From Anaerolineae bacterium (GTDB lineage Bacteria > Chloroflexota > Anaerolineae > B4-G1): a DNA stretch of 45,712 bases. The notes beneath the pieces are model-generated. The model worked only from the letters and a program-made list of their open reading frames with translations. It did no database searches and was not told where the DNA came from. Where the stretch lies: contig JAUWNP010000013.1 in assembly GCA_030612585.1 (NCBI GenBank), positions 1 through 45,712 on the forward strand. The letters are read 5' to 3'. This document shows positions 8,946 to 19,288 of this stretch, in pieces (the first letter of the stretch is position 1; every line of letters begins with the position of its first letter). The translations under genes and the position numbers were made by a program.

Positions 8946-10376
8946 CTAATGTTCTCCACCAAACATCCCAAACCCCGAGCCGCGCGTGGCGGAATTCTGG
9001 GGCGCAGCGACCACGATCACCACATCCCCCTCGGCCAATCCGCCGACGATCTCTACCTCGGTGTCGGTCATCACCCCCAACTCCACCTCTACCCGCTCGA
9101 TCTGGTGACCATCGGCCAGCCGGTTTACGTAGGATTGCCATCCCTCGGTGTGGACGGCGCGCAGGGGGACGATCAGCGCGTTCTCCTGGCTGACCATGAC
9201 AATCTCCACGTCGGCCGTCATCCCGGCGCGCACGGGCAAGTCGGTCGGAGCCAGGCGGATGGTGACCGGATAGAGCACCACGCCGGACTGGGTGGTGGCA
9301 ACGGGGGCGATGTGCGTCACCTCGCCGGTCAGTCCGGCGTCGGAAAAGGCGTCCAAGCCCACCAGTGCCTCCTGGCCGACCGTGATCTGCGCCACGTCGG
9401 TCTCGTCCAGGTTGACGTCCACCACCAGCGTCGCCAGGTCGCTTATCACCACGACGGCGGCCTGCCCCGCGCTGGCCGTCTCGCCCACTTGGATGTTCAT
9501 CTCGGTGACCGTGCCACTCACCGGGGCGACCAAGACCGTCTCCTCCAGCGCGCGCCGCGCCGATTCCAGGCTGAGTTGCGCCTGGGCCAGCGAGAGTTCC
9601 AACTGCCCCAGTTGGAGGGGTTCGCTCTCCAGCGCCACCTGTGCGTTGAGCACCTTGGCCCAGGTATTCTGCACATTCTCCTCGCTGATGCCGACGACCG
9701 CCAGGCTGTAGTTCGCCTGCGCGACCTCCAGGTTATACTGTGCGTTTTTCAAGGCGCTCTCAGTCGCCTCCCGCTCGCTCTCCAGGGCGTTTTTCATCCA
9801 TCTTACGTTGAGTTCCCAATCCCGGGCCTGGTCCCAGGTGTTGTCATAGTTCTCTTGGGCCTCAACGAGCGCGTCCTGAGCCTGCTCCAGGCTGACGCGG
9901 GCCGACGTGAGTTGCGCGCCGGGGAGCGCGGCAAGCGCAGCCGCTTCTTCATAGCCGACCCGGGCAGTGTCCAGGTTAGCCTGCGCCAACCCAGCCTCCG
10001 CCTCGATCTGCGCCGACGCCAGGTTGATCTCCGCCTGGGTCACCTGAAACTCGGCATTGGCAACTGCTTCGCGGGCATCAGTGTCATCCAGTCGGGCCAG
10101 CACGTCGCCTGCCTCCACTACGTCCCCAACTTCCACCGGCACCTCGACCACCTGCCCGCCTGACGAAAAGGCCAGCGAGACCTCAGCATTGGGGGCCAGG
10201 TTGCCGGCCGTGTCAACCGTGACCCGCAGCGTGTCGCGCCGGACGACGGCTGTCTCCATCTCTGCCTGAGCCTCGGCTACGGCTTGCCGCCAGCCCACGA
10301 CGTACTGATAGCCGATCAAGCCCAGCCCCCCAACCACGACTACGACTGCTACAACGATCCACCATTTCTTGCTCAT
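8946..10376 (-). CDS. MacA/HlyD-like periplasmic adaptor subunit
   Basis: A 476-residue membrane-fusion-type adaptor. It has a single N-terminal anchor (about residues 5-25), a barrel-sandwich half with [19 protein letters not shown], a long alpha-helical hairpin rich in Ala/Gln/Glu (about 100-225), the second sandwich half with [14 protein letters not shown], and C-terminal beta-barrel and membrane-proximal domains ending in [13 protein letters not shown] 10376 is preceded by AGGAGG at ideal spacing and overlaps the flavodoxin-like gene by four bases, so the four genes are translationally coupled. It links the MacB-like transporter to its exported substrate. Confidence 0.92.
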   Translation of the reverse strand: MSKKWWIVVAVVVVVGGLGLIGYQYVVGWRQAVAEAQAEMETAVVRRDTLRVTVDTAGNLAPNAEVSLAFSSGGQVVEVPVEVGDVVEAGDVLARLDDTDAREAVANAEFQVTQAEINLASAQIEAEAGLAQANLDTARVGYEEAAALAALPGAQLTSARVSLEQAQDALVEAQENYDNTWDQARDWELNVRWMKNALESEREATESALKNAQYNLEVAQANYSLAVVGISEENVQNTWAKVLNAQVALESEPLQLGQLELSLAQAQLSLESARRALEETVLVAPVSGTVTEMNIQVGETASAGQAAVVVISDLATLVVDVNLDETDVAQITVGQEALVGLDAFSDAGLTGEVTHIAPVATTQSGVVLYPVTIRLAPTDLPVRAGMTADVEIVMVSQENALIVPLRAVHTEGWQSYVNRLADGHQIERVEVELGVMTDTEVEIVGGLAEGDVVIVVAAPQNSATRGSGFGMFGGEH

Positions 10377-11053
10377 ACGTTTCCTCCTATGGATACTCCC
10401 AATAACGCCGGGCGCAGGTTGGCAGCCCAGGCGCGGATGGACTCCCAATCGCGGAAGTCACCCTCTGGCGTCCCCATCGCCTTCATCATCAGTCGAAAGA
10501 CGAAAGACAACTTGCTGTAGTCCATCACTCCTGCGAAGAGACCCACATCCACCGGCTGCACTATCTCGCGCACCGGGTCCAGGTAGGCCGCCACCGTGCG
10601 GCGGTTCTCCTCCGTGTCATCCTCCAGTGTCATGCAGCCGAGGAAGTAGGCCACGGGTACCCGGCTCAATGGTTCTCGGTGTGTCTCCACGAACTGCACC
10701 GCCTCGGGCAACCACCTGCCCATGCGAATGGCGCTGCCCACGATCACCGCTCGGTAGGGGCTCACGTCGGTCACGTTTTTCGCCAGGCGCACGTCCACCG
10801 CCGCCCCTGCTTCGCACAGTGCCTGTCCGACGGCCTCGGCCACCTCGCCAGTGGATCCACACCCGCTGGCGTAGGCCACCAGAATCTTATCGCTCATATC
10901 GTCTTCACCTCCACAGACTGATTCGTTGAACTCTACCACCGGCTGTCGCGTGCCCAATACTGTCAGGCCACAACAGGCCAGCGCCGTAACGCCGACCGCT
11001 CCTCCGGTCAGCGCCAGAAAACGCCTTCGGCTGATCTTGTTCTGTTCGCTCAT
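10373..11053 (-). CDS. Tat-exported flavodoxin-domain protein
   Basis: A 226-residue protein. The N-terminus has a twin-arginine motif (SRRRFLAL) and a hydrophobic stretch ending ALACCG, which could also be a lipobox, so it may be an exported lipoprotein. A flavodoxin-like domain follows from about residue 55: ILVAYASGCGSTGEVAEAVG is the FMN phosphate loop, and VIVGSAIRMGRW and FLGCMTLED fit the HemG/flavodoxin_5 group. That group carries FMN and passes electrons. It is the first gene of the MacAB-like operon (GGGAGGATAAATG start) and overlaps the adaptor gene. An extracytoplasmic flavodoxin leading an exporter operon is unusual; its electron partner is unknown. Confidence 0.88.
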   Translation of the reverse strand: MSEQNKISRRRFLALTGGAVGVTALACCGLTVLGTRQPVVEFNESVCGGEDDMSDKILVAYASGCGSTGEVAEAVGQALCEAGAAVDVRLAKNVTDVSPYRAVIVGSAIRMGRWLPEAVQFVETHREPLSRVPVAYFLGCMTLEDDTEENRRTVAAYLDPVREIVQPVDVGLFAGVMDYSKLSFVFRLMMKAMGTPEGDFRDWESIRAWAANLRPALLGVSIGGNV

Positions 11054-11373
11054 TTATCCTCCCGCTTCCTGTTCGCTCTCGTCAGTGCCGCTGGTGCGGC
11101 TTTTGCCTCTCAGTTTACAGGAACCTTGTGTAGAAATTATGGAGATGCGATGGAGGAATAGTGGAGATTGGAGATTGGAGATTGGAGATTAGAGATTAGA
11201 AATTGGAGATTGGAGGTGGCAGTGAACTTATGGGTAATCACCAAGCCACCAAGTCACCAATCCTGGGCTTGACAAATCAGCCGAAATATGATACTAAACC
11301 AGTCACACTACCCGAGTGCAAGTCTATCAATCTCAAATCAACAAATCTTAAATCCCCACAAGGAGTAGATATT
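11054..11373. other. Divergent intergenic region with tandem repeats
   Basis: About 320 bases between the flavodoxin-like gene (minus) and the MttB-family gene (plus). Positions 11162-11215 are a tandem array of a 7-8-base unit (GGAGATT and variants), followed by ACCAAGCCACCAAGTCACCA. A candidate promoter for the plus gene follows: TTGACA at 11269-11274 and a weak -10 (GATACT/TACTAA) near 11290-11297. I see no gene. Confidence 0.6.
11269..11297 (+). promoter_or_regulatory. Candidate promoter of the MttB-family gene
   Basis: A perfect TTGACA box with GATACT at 15 or TACTAA at 17 bases distance. The -10 match is weak, so this is tentative. The transcript would have a leader of roughly 70 bases. 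Confidence 0.35.
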
Positions 11374-12840
11374 ATGAACAGCGGCTTCAAGACCCAGTGT
11401 GTGCCTGATTACAGGCTTCTGACACAGGAACAGATCGAAGAAATTCACCGGGCGAGTCTGGAGATTCTGGAAACCGTCGGCGTTCGAGTGCCCCACGAGG
11501 AAGGTCTTCAACTCCTGAGAGAGGCTGGCTGCCGGGTGAAGGAAGACAACGTCGTTCAGATCCCCAACTGGTTGGTAGAAGAGTGCATCCGCAGCGCCCC
11601 TTCTCGCATCACCATGTACAACCGGAAAGGGGAAGAGGCAATGCGCCTGGAGGGACGTAACATCTACTTCGGGTTGGGGACGGACTTGATCAGCACGTGT
11701 GATCTGAAGACGGGTGAGACCCGGCCTTCGCGCCTGCAAGACGTAGTCAATGCGGCCACGGTCGCGGACTACTGCGAGGAGGTTGACTTCATCGCCTCTT
11801 TTGCCCTGCCGAGTGACGTCCCGACCAACACGATGTACGTCGAGTGCGCCAAGGCCATGATGGAGAACTCAGTCAAGCCAATCTTTTTCACCGCGGCCGG
11901 GCAGGAGGATCTGGCGGTCATTATCGAGATGGCTGCGGCTGTGGCCGGTGGAGAGCAGGCTCTGAGGGAGAAGCCCTTTCTCATCCACTATTCCGAGCCT
12001 ACAGCCCCGCTGACACACTCGCATGGCGCGGTGCGTAAAGTCTTCCTCTGCGCCGAAAAGGGAATCCCAATTTGCTACACCCCCGGGGATAGTCTTGGGG
12101 CCACCACTCCAGTAACCCTGGCCGGCGGTGTTGTGCAAGCCAACGCCGAAGCCCTGAGTGGCATCGTCCTGCACCAGGTCAAGAGCAAGGGGGCGCCAAT
12201 TATCTCTGGCTTCGTGGTCGTCCCCCTGGACATGAGAACAGGTATCTTTTCCTATGGCGCGCCCGATTTGCGATTGACCAATTCGGCCTTTGCCGACATC
12301 TTTCACTATTATGGGATCCCCATGTGGTCAACGGTTGGCAGTGATGCTCACTGCCTTGACGCGCAGGCGGCTATGGAGCATGCCTTCGGGACTCTGTTGG
12401 CTGCGCTGGACGGGGCCAACCTGATTCACGACATCGGTTATCTGGGGCAGGGACTGCTCAGCAACCCCGCCGCGATCGTCATGTGCGATGAGATCATTGG
12501 CTATGTGAAGCGGATCATCCGTGGTTTCGATATCGGCCGAGAGATGATGAGCATTGATGTGATCCGCAAGGTCGGGCCGGGCGGCAATTTCCTGACCCAG
12601 AAGCACACCGCGACCCACTTTCGGCAAGAACTCTGGCGGCCCAAATTCTTGAACCGCGACACTCCAAAGGCGTGGATGAAGAAGGGAAGCCAGACATACG
12701 AAGAAACTGTGACTCACAAGGCTCTCGAAATCCTTGAAACGCACCAGACTGAGCCACTGCCGGAGGATGTTCGTCAGAAGATCAATGAAATTGCCAGAGA
12801 GGCCGAAAGGGCGCTGGCAGAGATACAGTTCGTGGCGTAA
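11374..12840 (+). CDS. Trimethylamine methyltransferase (MttB) family protein, non-pyrrolysine type
   Basis: A 488-residue member of the MttB superfamily, which moves a methyl group from a quaternary or tertiary amine to a corrinoid protein. N-terminal LTQEQIEEIHRASLEILETVGVR and the FGLGTDL and GSDAHCLDAQAA regions are characteristic. The reading frame is uninterrupted; I see no in-frame amber codon, so it belongs to the homologues lacking pyrrolysine (glycine-betaine MtgB is the characterised example; the substrate here is unknown). ATG 11374 follows AAGGAG by nine bases; upstream in-frame sequence is repeat-derived. No corrinoid protein or reactivation gene is adjacent, so its partner must be elsewhere. 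Confidence 0.9.
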   Translation: MNSGFKTQCVPDYRLLTQEQIEEIHRASLEILETVGVRVPHEEGLQLLREAGCRVKEDNVVQIPNWLVEECIRSAPSRITMYNRKGEEAMRLEGRNIYFGLGTDLISTCDLKTGETRPSRLQDVVNAATVADYCEEVDFIASFALPSDVPTNTMYVECAKAMMENSVKPIFFTAAGQEDLAVIIEMAAAVAGGEQALREKPFLIHYSEPTAPLTHSHGAVRKVFLCAEKGIPICYTPGDSLGATTPVTLAGGVVQANAEALSGIVLHQVKSKGAPIISGFVVVPLDMRTGIFSYGAPDLRLTNSAFADIFHYYGIPMWSTVGSDAHCLDAQAAMEHAFGTLLAALDGANLIHDIGYLGQGLLSNPAAIVMCDEIIGYVKRIIRGFDIGREMMSIDVIRKVGPGGNFLTQKHTATHFRQELWRPKFLNRDTPKAWMKKGSQTYEETVTHKALEILETHQTEPLPEDVRQKINEIAREAERALAEIQFVA

Positions 12841-12882
12841 CGCAGCCGGCCTGCGCTTACTACTCCTACTCAAAGGTGCAAG

Positions 12883-12925
12883 ACACGCCCACGTGTCGGG
12901 TTGACCCATCCGCACGTGGGCGTGT
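12883..12925. terminator. Strong hairpin after the MttB-family gene
   Basis: ACACGCCCACGTG at 12883-12895 pairs perfectly with CACGTGGGCGTGT at 12913-12925 (13 bp, 17-base loop). It lies about 40 bases after the stop and is followed only by a weak T-rich tract (TCGCTTCTT), so terminator function is likely but not certain. Confidence 0.5.
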
Positions 12926-12973
12926 TCGCTTCTTGACAATCCTCCAATCGAGGAGGCCTCTGTTTTCTTGAAT

Positions 12974-13009
12974 TTGACAGACTACCCAGAATGTGGTATT
13001 ATAATACCA
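12974..13009 (+). promoter_or_regulatory. padR promoter with overlapping palindromic operator
   Basis: TTGACA at 12974-12979, a 17-base spacer and TATTAT at 12997-13002 make a near-consensus sigma70 promoter. A perfect 16-bp palindrome, TGGTATTATAATACCA (12994-13009), covers the -10. A second, imperfect palindrome (ACTATTATAGTGCTATAGT) follows at 13011-13029. A dimeric regulator bound here would block transcription; autoregulation by the PadR protein encoded 34 bases downstream is the obvious inference. Confidence 0.8.
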
Positions 13010-13042
13010 GACTATTATAGTGCTATAGTAAAGGCACATATA

Positions 13043-13576
13043 ATGACGAACGCGGAACTTGCTATTCTGAGCCTCATCGCCGAGCAGCCCCGCCACGGCT
13101 ACGAGATTGAGCAGGTGATCGAGGAGCGCGGGATGCGCGAGTGGACGGAAATCGGCTTCTCCTCCATCTACTACCTGCTCAAGAAACTGAAACGGGACGG
13201 GCTGATCGAGGGGCAGTTGGAGGAAGCCGAGCGCGGCCCGGCCCGCAAGGTCTACCGCCCCACCCCAGCCGGGACAGATGCGCTGCGTGCCGGCGTGCTC
13301 GACGCTCTCTCGGTGCCACGCCGCTGCTACCTGCCCTTGCAGTTGGGACTGGCCAACCTCCCCGGCATCCCGCCCGCCGAGGCACTGGCAGCACTGCGAC
13401 AGTACCGTGACAGCCTGGCCAGCAGGCTGGAGCACGTGCAGACACACTGGGAAGGCCAGCGCCCCCTGCCCTACTTCGTGGACGCGATGTTCGACCACAG
13501 CGTGACGATGATCCAGGCCGAACTGGAGTGGATCACGCAGTTCATCTCACAACTGGAGGATCAGACTGGTGAGTAG
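13043..13576 (+). CDS. PadR-family transcriptional regulator
   Basis: A 177-residue PadR protein. The N-terminal winged helix (about 1-80) carries the family signature LSLIAEQPRHGYEIEQVIE and SSIYYLLKKLKRDGLIEG; the C-terminal part is the helical dimerisation region (Vir_act_alpha_C type, about 90-175). The start is ATG 13043; an upstream in-frame ATG/TTG would lie in the promoter. No Shine-Dalgarno is obvious and the predicted leader is short. Probably represses its own promoter through the palindrome at 12994-13009. Target genes beyond itself are not evident; it ends convergently with the VapC-like gene, overlapping it by 16 bases. Confidence 0.92.
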   Translation: MTNAELAILSLIAEQPRHGYEIEQVIEERGMREWTEIGFSSIYYLLKKLKRDGLIEGQLEEAERGPARKVYRPTPAGTDALRAGVLDALSVPRRCYLPLQLGLANLPGIPPAEALAALRQYRDSLASRLEHVQTHWEGQRPLPYFVDAMFDHSVTMIQAELEWITQFISQLEDQTGE

Positions 13577-14001
13577 TCACCCAGCCATTTCACCCAGGAT
13601 AGATCATGCTTGACCGCATTGTACAGCCGCTTGTCAGCCGTCCAGAGTTCGAGGCCGAGGATTTCTGCCAGAGCCAGGTAATGGCTATCGTAGGCCTGCG
13701 GGCGATTGAACCGCTTGGCCAGTTCCCAGGCTGTCTCGTGCAGACCATCAGGGTAAAGCAGCCTCACACCGAGGAGGTGAAAGGCTTTGAACATCAGTCC
13801 GGCCTCCCCAGGCGGCACCAGTCCGCGCTGCATCTTGTTGCAGATCACCGATGTCCCTTCGAAGGCAAGCAGGGGTGGAGCGACGATTCTTATGTCTGCA
13901 TCTACCCATGTGTCCCACAGATGTTGAGCCTTGGGGCTGTCTTCCTCGACGAGCACCAGTTTGAGAACCAGATTGACATCAATGCACACCTGCGAGTTCA
14001 A
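13561..14001 (-). CDS. PIN-domain ribonuclease, VapC-type toxin
   Basis: A 146-residue PIN-domain protein. Acidic residues of the expected Mg-binding site are visible: Asp8 in VCIDVNLVLKL, the Glu in LAFEGTSV, and Asp residues in AYDSHYLALAE and LWTADKRL. The family cleaves tRNA or other RNA and is held in check by a cognate antitoxin, here the gene at 13979-14305, whose end it overlaps by 23 bases. Its 3' end overlaps the convergent padR gene. Confidence 0.88.
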   Translation of the reverse strand: MNSQVCIDVNLVLKLVLVEEDSPKAQHLWDTWVDADIRIVAPPLLAFEGTSVICNKMQRGLVPPGEAGLMFKAFHLLGVRLLYPDGLHETAWELAKRFNRPQAYDSHYLALAEILGLELWTADKRLYNAVKHDLSWVKWLGDYSPV

Positions 14002-14305
14002 GATCTCTCTCCTCTCTCAGCCTGTGCAGATCCTCAGCGACGTCGGAAAATGGGACCCCGCCACGACGAGCGAGTGTCATTTCCCGCACGGCCTGAGCCA
14101 TGGCCAGGGCTGCCCTCTGTTGGGCGCGGGAGGGGGGAGAGGTCGTCTTTTCCAACGACTCCAACTTCTGCAGGTCTTCGATGCTCACCAACGCAGCTTT
14201 GGGCTTGCCCCTCGAGGTCAGAACGATTCGTTCCCGACCGAAGGCCACGCGGTTGACAATAGTTGAGATACTACGCTTGATCTCAGCGATACCTACTGTG
14301 TTCAT
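13979..14305 (-). CDS. Phd/YefM-type antitoxin
   Basis: A 108-residue antitoxin. The N-terminal half fits the Phd/YefM DNA-binding fold (VGIAEIKRSISTIVNRVAFG, ERIVLTSRGKPKAALVSIED), and the charged, helical C-terminal half should wrap the PIN toxin. ATG 14305 has GGAGG eight bases upstream; the longer in-frame starts extend into the promoter. The pair is probably autoregulated through the promoter at 14343-14371. Confidence 0.85.
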   Translation of the reverse strand: MNTVGIAEIKRSISTIVNRVAFGRERIVLTSRGKPKAALVSIEDLQKLESLEKTTSPPSRAQQRAALAMAQAVREMTLARRGGVPFSDVAEDLHRLREERDLELAGVH

Positions 14306-14342
14306 ATTCCTGCCTCCAGGGATCATAATGGTGACAATGGGA

Positions 14343-14371
14343 ATTATACCCTCATTTCCAATGCTGGTCAA
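14343..14371 (-). promoter_or_regulatory. Promoter of the toxin-antitoxin pair
   Basis: On the minus strand TTGACC (14371-14366), a 17-base spacer and a perfect TATAAT (14348-14343). The predicted start of transcription lies about 30 bases before the antitoxin ATG. Confidence 0.75.
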
Positions 14372-14423
14372 ATCGCATCCTGGCATATGTCAAACCGTTT
14401 TATGACGCAAAGGGAGGAAGGAA

Positions 14424-15038
14424 ATGTCCAAGACTGATTTCAAGAAAGAGTGGAAACACCTGTACCGGCCTTCGGCCAAGGAGTTCGTGGTGGTTGACGT
14501 GCCGCCGATGAACTTCCTGATGATTGACGGCCACGGCGACCCCAACACGGCGCAGGAGTATCAAGATGCCGTCGAGGCGCTGTACGGGGTGGCCTACAAA
14601 CTCAAGTTCATGAGCAAGAAGGAGAAGGGGATGGATTATATCGTCCCGCCGATGGAAGGGCTATGGTGGGTGGAGAACATGGAGGAGTTCACCACAGAGA
14701 GCAAAAGCGCCTGGGATTGGACGATGATGATCATGCAACCGGAGTGGATCACCCAGGAGATGTTTGAAGAAGCGCTCAAGCAGGTGGAAAAGAAAAAGAA
14801 CCCGCCTGCACTGCCCAAACTCAGGCTAGAGGTTTACCACGAGGGCCTTGCGGTGCAGATTATGCACATCGGCCCTTATGATGCGGAAGCCCCGACGATA
14901 GCCAGGATACACACCTTTATTGACGAGAATGGCTATGAGCCGGCCGGCAAACATCACGAGATCTACCTGGGCGACCCGCGCAAGGTCGCGCCGGAAAAAC
15001 TCAAAACCGTGCTCCGGCAGCCAATCAGGAAGGTTTGA
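14424..15038 (+). CDS. GyrI-like small-molecule-binding domain protein
   Basis: A 204-residue protein of the GyrI-like/SOUL-related superfamily: KEFVVVDVPPMNFLMIDGHGDPN at the start, MEGLWWVEN in the middle and VQIMHIGPYDAEAPTIARIHTFI plus KHHEIYLGDPRKV near the end. The fold binds small hydrophobic ligands or inhibits gyrase in characterised members; the role here is unknown. GGGAGGAAGGAA precedes ATG 14424. It stands alone, divergent from the toxin-antitoxin promoter. Confidence 0.85.
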   Translation: MSKTDFKKEWKHLYRPSAKEFVVVDVPPMNFLMIDGHGDPNTAQEYQDAVEALYGVAYKLKFMSKKEKGMDYIVPPMEGLWWVENMEEFTTESKSAWDWTMMIMQPEWITQEMFEEALKQVEKKKNPPALPKLRLEVYHEGLAVQIMHIGPYDAEAPTIARIHTFIDENGYEPAGKHHEIYLGDPRKVAPEKLKTVLRQPIRKV

Positions 15039-15109
15039 GGAGACATAGAACGGAGTAGAACTGTGAGGAGCAGGTTACTACTTGATAGCCAAAGAGGAGA
15101 CAAAGCCGG

Positions 15110-15138
15110 TTGACACATCCAGGACCCTGTGCTACACT
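15110..15138 (+). promoter_or_regulatory. Promoter of the DUF5678-like/retropepsin-like pair
   Basis: TTGACA (15110-15115), 17 bases, TACACT (15133-15138). Transcription would begin near 15145, so the downstream gene has a leader of about a dozen bases. This decides against the upstream TTG start at 15082. Confidence 0.7.
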
Positions 15139-15156
15139 TTGGGCCAGGTGACAGTC

Positions 15157-15585
15157 GTGAAGACGTTGATCCTGAAGGAGACACAAGCCCCCTATACCCT
15201 CACCCTTGACGAGGCCACACTGGCCGAAGGACCGGTGCGAGTGCTGTGTGGCGAACAGACCATCGGCGTGCTAGTGCCACCCGACGAGTACGAGGCGTTC
15301 CGTGCCTGGCGAGAGATACAACAACGCCAAGCACGGGTACAGCAGGCGCCCGAAGCGTTCGAGCGCGAAGCAGCGGCCTTTGAGCATATGCTGCCCGAAC
15401 TGTTGCGGGAGTACCGTGACCGGGTCGTGGCCATCCACAACGGTCGAGTCGTGGAAGTGGGCGACTCCAAAGTAGAAGTCTCCGAACGGATCCATCAGCG
15501 CCTGGGAGACGTGACCGTCTACATTCAGCGGGTTTCGGAGCAGCCCCGAGTCTACAAGTTCCCGTACTTCAAAGTGATGCGCTGA
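15157..15585 (+). CDS. DUF5678-like domain protein
   Basis: A 142-residue protein if started at GTG 15157, which has AGGTGA at good spacing and lies just after the predicted transcription start. GTG 15148 (leaderless) and TTG 15082 are alternatives. The N-terminal half resembles a small antitoxin-like beta/alpha region (GEQTIGVLVPPDEYEAF). The C-terminal half matches a DUF5678-type pattern: AFEHMLPELLREYRDRVVAI, HNGRVVEVGDS and VYIQRVSEQPRVYKFP. Function unknown. Its stop overlaps the ATG of the retropepsin-like gene (TGATG), so the two are translationally coupled. Confidence 0.82.
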   Translation: MKTLILKETQAPYTLTLDEATLAEGPVRVLCGEQTIGVLVPPDEYEAFRAWREIQQRQARVQQAPEAFEREAAAFEHMLPELLREYRDRVVAIHNGRVVEVGDSKVEVSERIHQRLGDVTVYIQRVSEQPRVYKFPYFKVMR

Positions 15586-15971
15586 TGTGGCCCTACGACC
15601 GTAACACTGAGCCGCCGGCTCCGTTCATCGAGGTCCTGGTACATCCTCCGGAGCATCCCGATGTGGCTCAAAGTATCCGCGCCAAACTGGACACTGGTGC
15701 GGACGTATCGGCTATCCCTGCCTCCCTGGTGAAGGATTTGGATCTGCGTCCTGAAAGCCAGTTGCTCATTGAGGGCTACGATCTTCACCTGGTCACGTTG
15801 AACACCTACTACATCGTGCTGGTGGCCGCCCAGGTACGCTTCCGGCGTCTGGAGGTCATCGCTTTCCCTGAAGAGTATATGCTCCTCGGCCGTGACGTGC
15901 TCAACCACCTCTACGCCCGTCTGAACGGCCCCGATCTGATGTTCGACCTCAGCCCCGTGCCGCCGGAATAG
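15585..15971 (+). CDS. Retropepsin-like aspartic protease-fold protein
   Basis: A 128-residue protein with the aspartic protease active-site motif LDTGADVSAIP (about residues 35-45) and a second conserved loop LLGRDVLNHL (about 100-109), the arrangement of single-domain retropepsins, which work as dimers. Coupled by a one-base overlap to the DUF5678-like gene. Whether it cleaves its partner is unknown; the pairing suggests it could (inference). Confidence 0.85.
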   Translation: MWPYDRNTEPPAPFIEVLVHPPEHPDVAQSIRAKLDTGADVSAIPASLVKDLDLRPESQLLIEGYDLHLVTLNTYYIVLVAAQVRFRRLEVIAFPEEYMLLGRDVLNHLYARLNGPDLMFDLSPVPPE

Positions 15972-16085
15972 ACAAACCCTCAGCTCGGTCGCATCCCAAT
16001 AACCTTGTTGGCCATCGTCTACACGAATGGTGTGCGTCGCGCGCAGCAGGAGAAGGAACACAAATGCAAAACAAAGGAGCAAGAG

Positions 16086-17114
16086 ATGACACTCAAACCA
16101 TTGGAAGGATTCAAGTCACTGACGACGCATCACTGCATCACCGGCTCAATGCGCCACATCTACGTCTACAATGACCACGACATCAGCGAGGAAATGCTGC
16201 TGGGAATTGGCGCAGGGGTCGGGTTCATCTACTGGCACCAGAAGGGGCAGCCGCCCTTCATCGGCGGGCGCGCCAACTTTGAACGACCCGGTGTAGAGGG
16301 GTTGGAAAAGACCACCGGAAGGCACACTGGCGTGGTGGTCGAGTCGTACACCACCTCCAGCGCGCGCAAGGCGGAGCGGACGCTACTGGAGATGCTGGAC
16401 GCGGGCCAGCCGGTGATGATCTACTGCGACATGGGATTCCTGCCCTACTTTGATTTTGGGGATAGCGACTATCACTTTGGCGGGCATGCCGTGGTGGTTT
16501 GCGGGTACGATGCGGAGACACACCAGGTGCTCATCGCTGACCGGGATGGGAAACTGCATCCGGTTTCGATGGAGTACCTGGAAAAAGCGCGCGGCTCCAC
16601 CTACAAACCATTCCCGCCCAAGCACAAGTGGTACACCTTTGACTTCAGCCACAAGCGCCAGCCCACCATCGTCGAGGTGCGAGAGGCTATCGCCGAACAG
16701 ACGCAAGGGATGTCAGAACCGCCCATCAGCAACATCGGCGTCAAAGGCATCCGCAAGGCGGCCAAGCGCACGCTCAAGTGGCCCGGCCTGATGGACGAGG
16801 ACGCGCTGCGCTTCACGCTATTCAACGCCTACATCTTCATTGACGCGGCGGGCGGTACCGGCGGCGGCCTCTTCCGTTACATGTTCAGCCGCTTCCTGCG
16901 CGAGGCCGCCGGGATCGCGGGAGATCCGCGCCTGAACCAGAGCGCCGGCGAGTTCCAGCACATCGGCGACAAGTGGCAGGAGGTCGCGGAGACCTTCAAG
17001 CGGGGATGGGAGGCCGAGGACCCGGTCACCGTGATTGCGGAGACGACGGCCCCGTTGATGGAGTTGGCCGACCTGGAGCAGGCGGCGTGGGGGCGGTTGC
17101 GGGAGTTGGTGTAG
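16086..17114 (+). CDS. BtrH N-terminal/DUF4872 domain protein
   Basis: A 342-residue protein. The N-terminal part resembles the BtrH cysteine-peptidase-like fold (HHCITGSMRHIYVYNDHDIS near the start, with the candidate nucleophile Cys in HHCITGS; the candidate catalytic His in FGGHAVVVCGYD; and the following ADRDG). The C-terminal half (about 200-340) fits DUF4872. BtrH transfers an acyl side chain in butirosin synthesis; nothing else here looks like antibiotic synthesis, so the substrate is open. ATG 16086 follows AAGGAGCAAGAG. The upstream in-frame extension is unconvincing. Confidence 0.82.
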   Translation: MTLKPLEGFKSLTTHHCITGSMRHIYVYNDHDISEEMLLGIGAGVGFIYWHQKGQPPFIGGRANFERPGVEGLEKTTGRHTGVVVESYTTSSARKAERTLLEMLDAGQPVMIYCDMGFLPYFDFGDSDYHFGGHAVVVCGYDAETHQVLIADRDGKLHPVSMEYLEKARGSTYKPFPPKHKWYTFDFSHKRQPTIVEVREAIAEQTQGMSEPPISNIGVKGIRKAAKRTLKWPGLMDEDALRFTLFNAYIFIDAAGGTGGGLFRYMFSRFLREAAGIAGDPRLNQSAGEFQHIGDKWQEVAETFKRGWEAEDPVTVIAETTAPLMELADLEQAAWGRLRELV

Positions 17115-17122
17115 GATATTAG

Positions 17123-19024
<1,902 letters not shown>

Positions 19025-19038
<14 letters not shown>

Positions 19039-19288
19039 TCGAGACGTCTGGAGCACCGCGCTGGCGGCGACATCGCTGGGGTGGGACCTGGCACTGCCAA
19101 TTTTCGGCGGGGTACTACTGGGGCACTTTCTGGATCGCTGGCTGGACACGGGCTACGCCTTCACCCTGGGGCTGCTGATACTGGGCATCGTCACAGGCTT
19201 CTACAACGTAGCACGTGCCATCCGGCGCGAGATCGCCCGCGATCAGCGACGTGTCGAACAAGAGAAACAGGGGCACGAGACGGGCTGA
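19025..19288 (+). CDS. atpQ: AtpQ/AtpI-like membrane protein of N-type ATPase set 1
   Basis: An 87-residue protein with two membrane helices (WDLALPIFGGVLLGHFLD and FTLGLLILGIVTGFYNVA) and a charged C-terminal tail, as in the AtpQ (AtpI-related) proteins of N-type ATPase clusters. ATG 19025 overlaps the epsilon gene by 14 bases. AtpI-type proteins help assemble the c ring or take up magnesium; the role of AtpQ is less certain. Confidence 0.88.

Noticed and set aside
11374..12840. Considered as pyrrolysine-containing MttB
   Set aside because: The frame runs to a TAA with no internal amber codon, and the protein has normal length.
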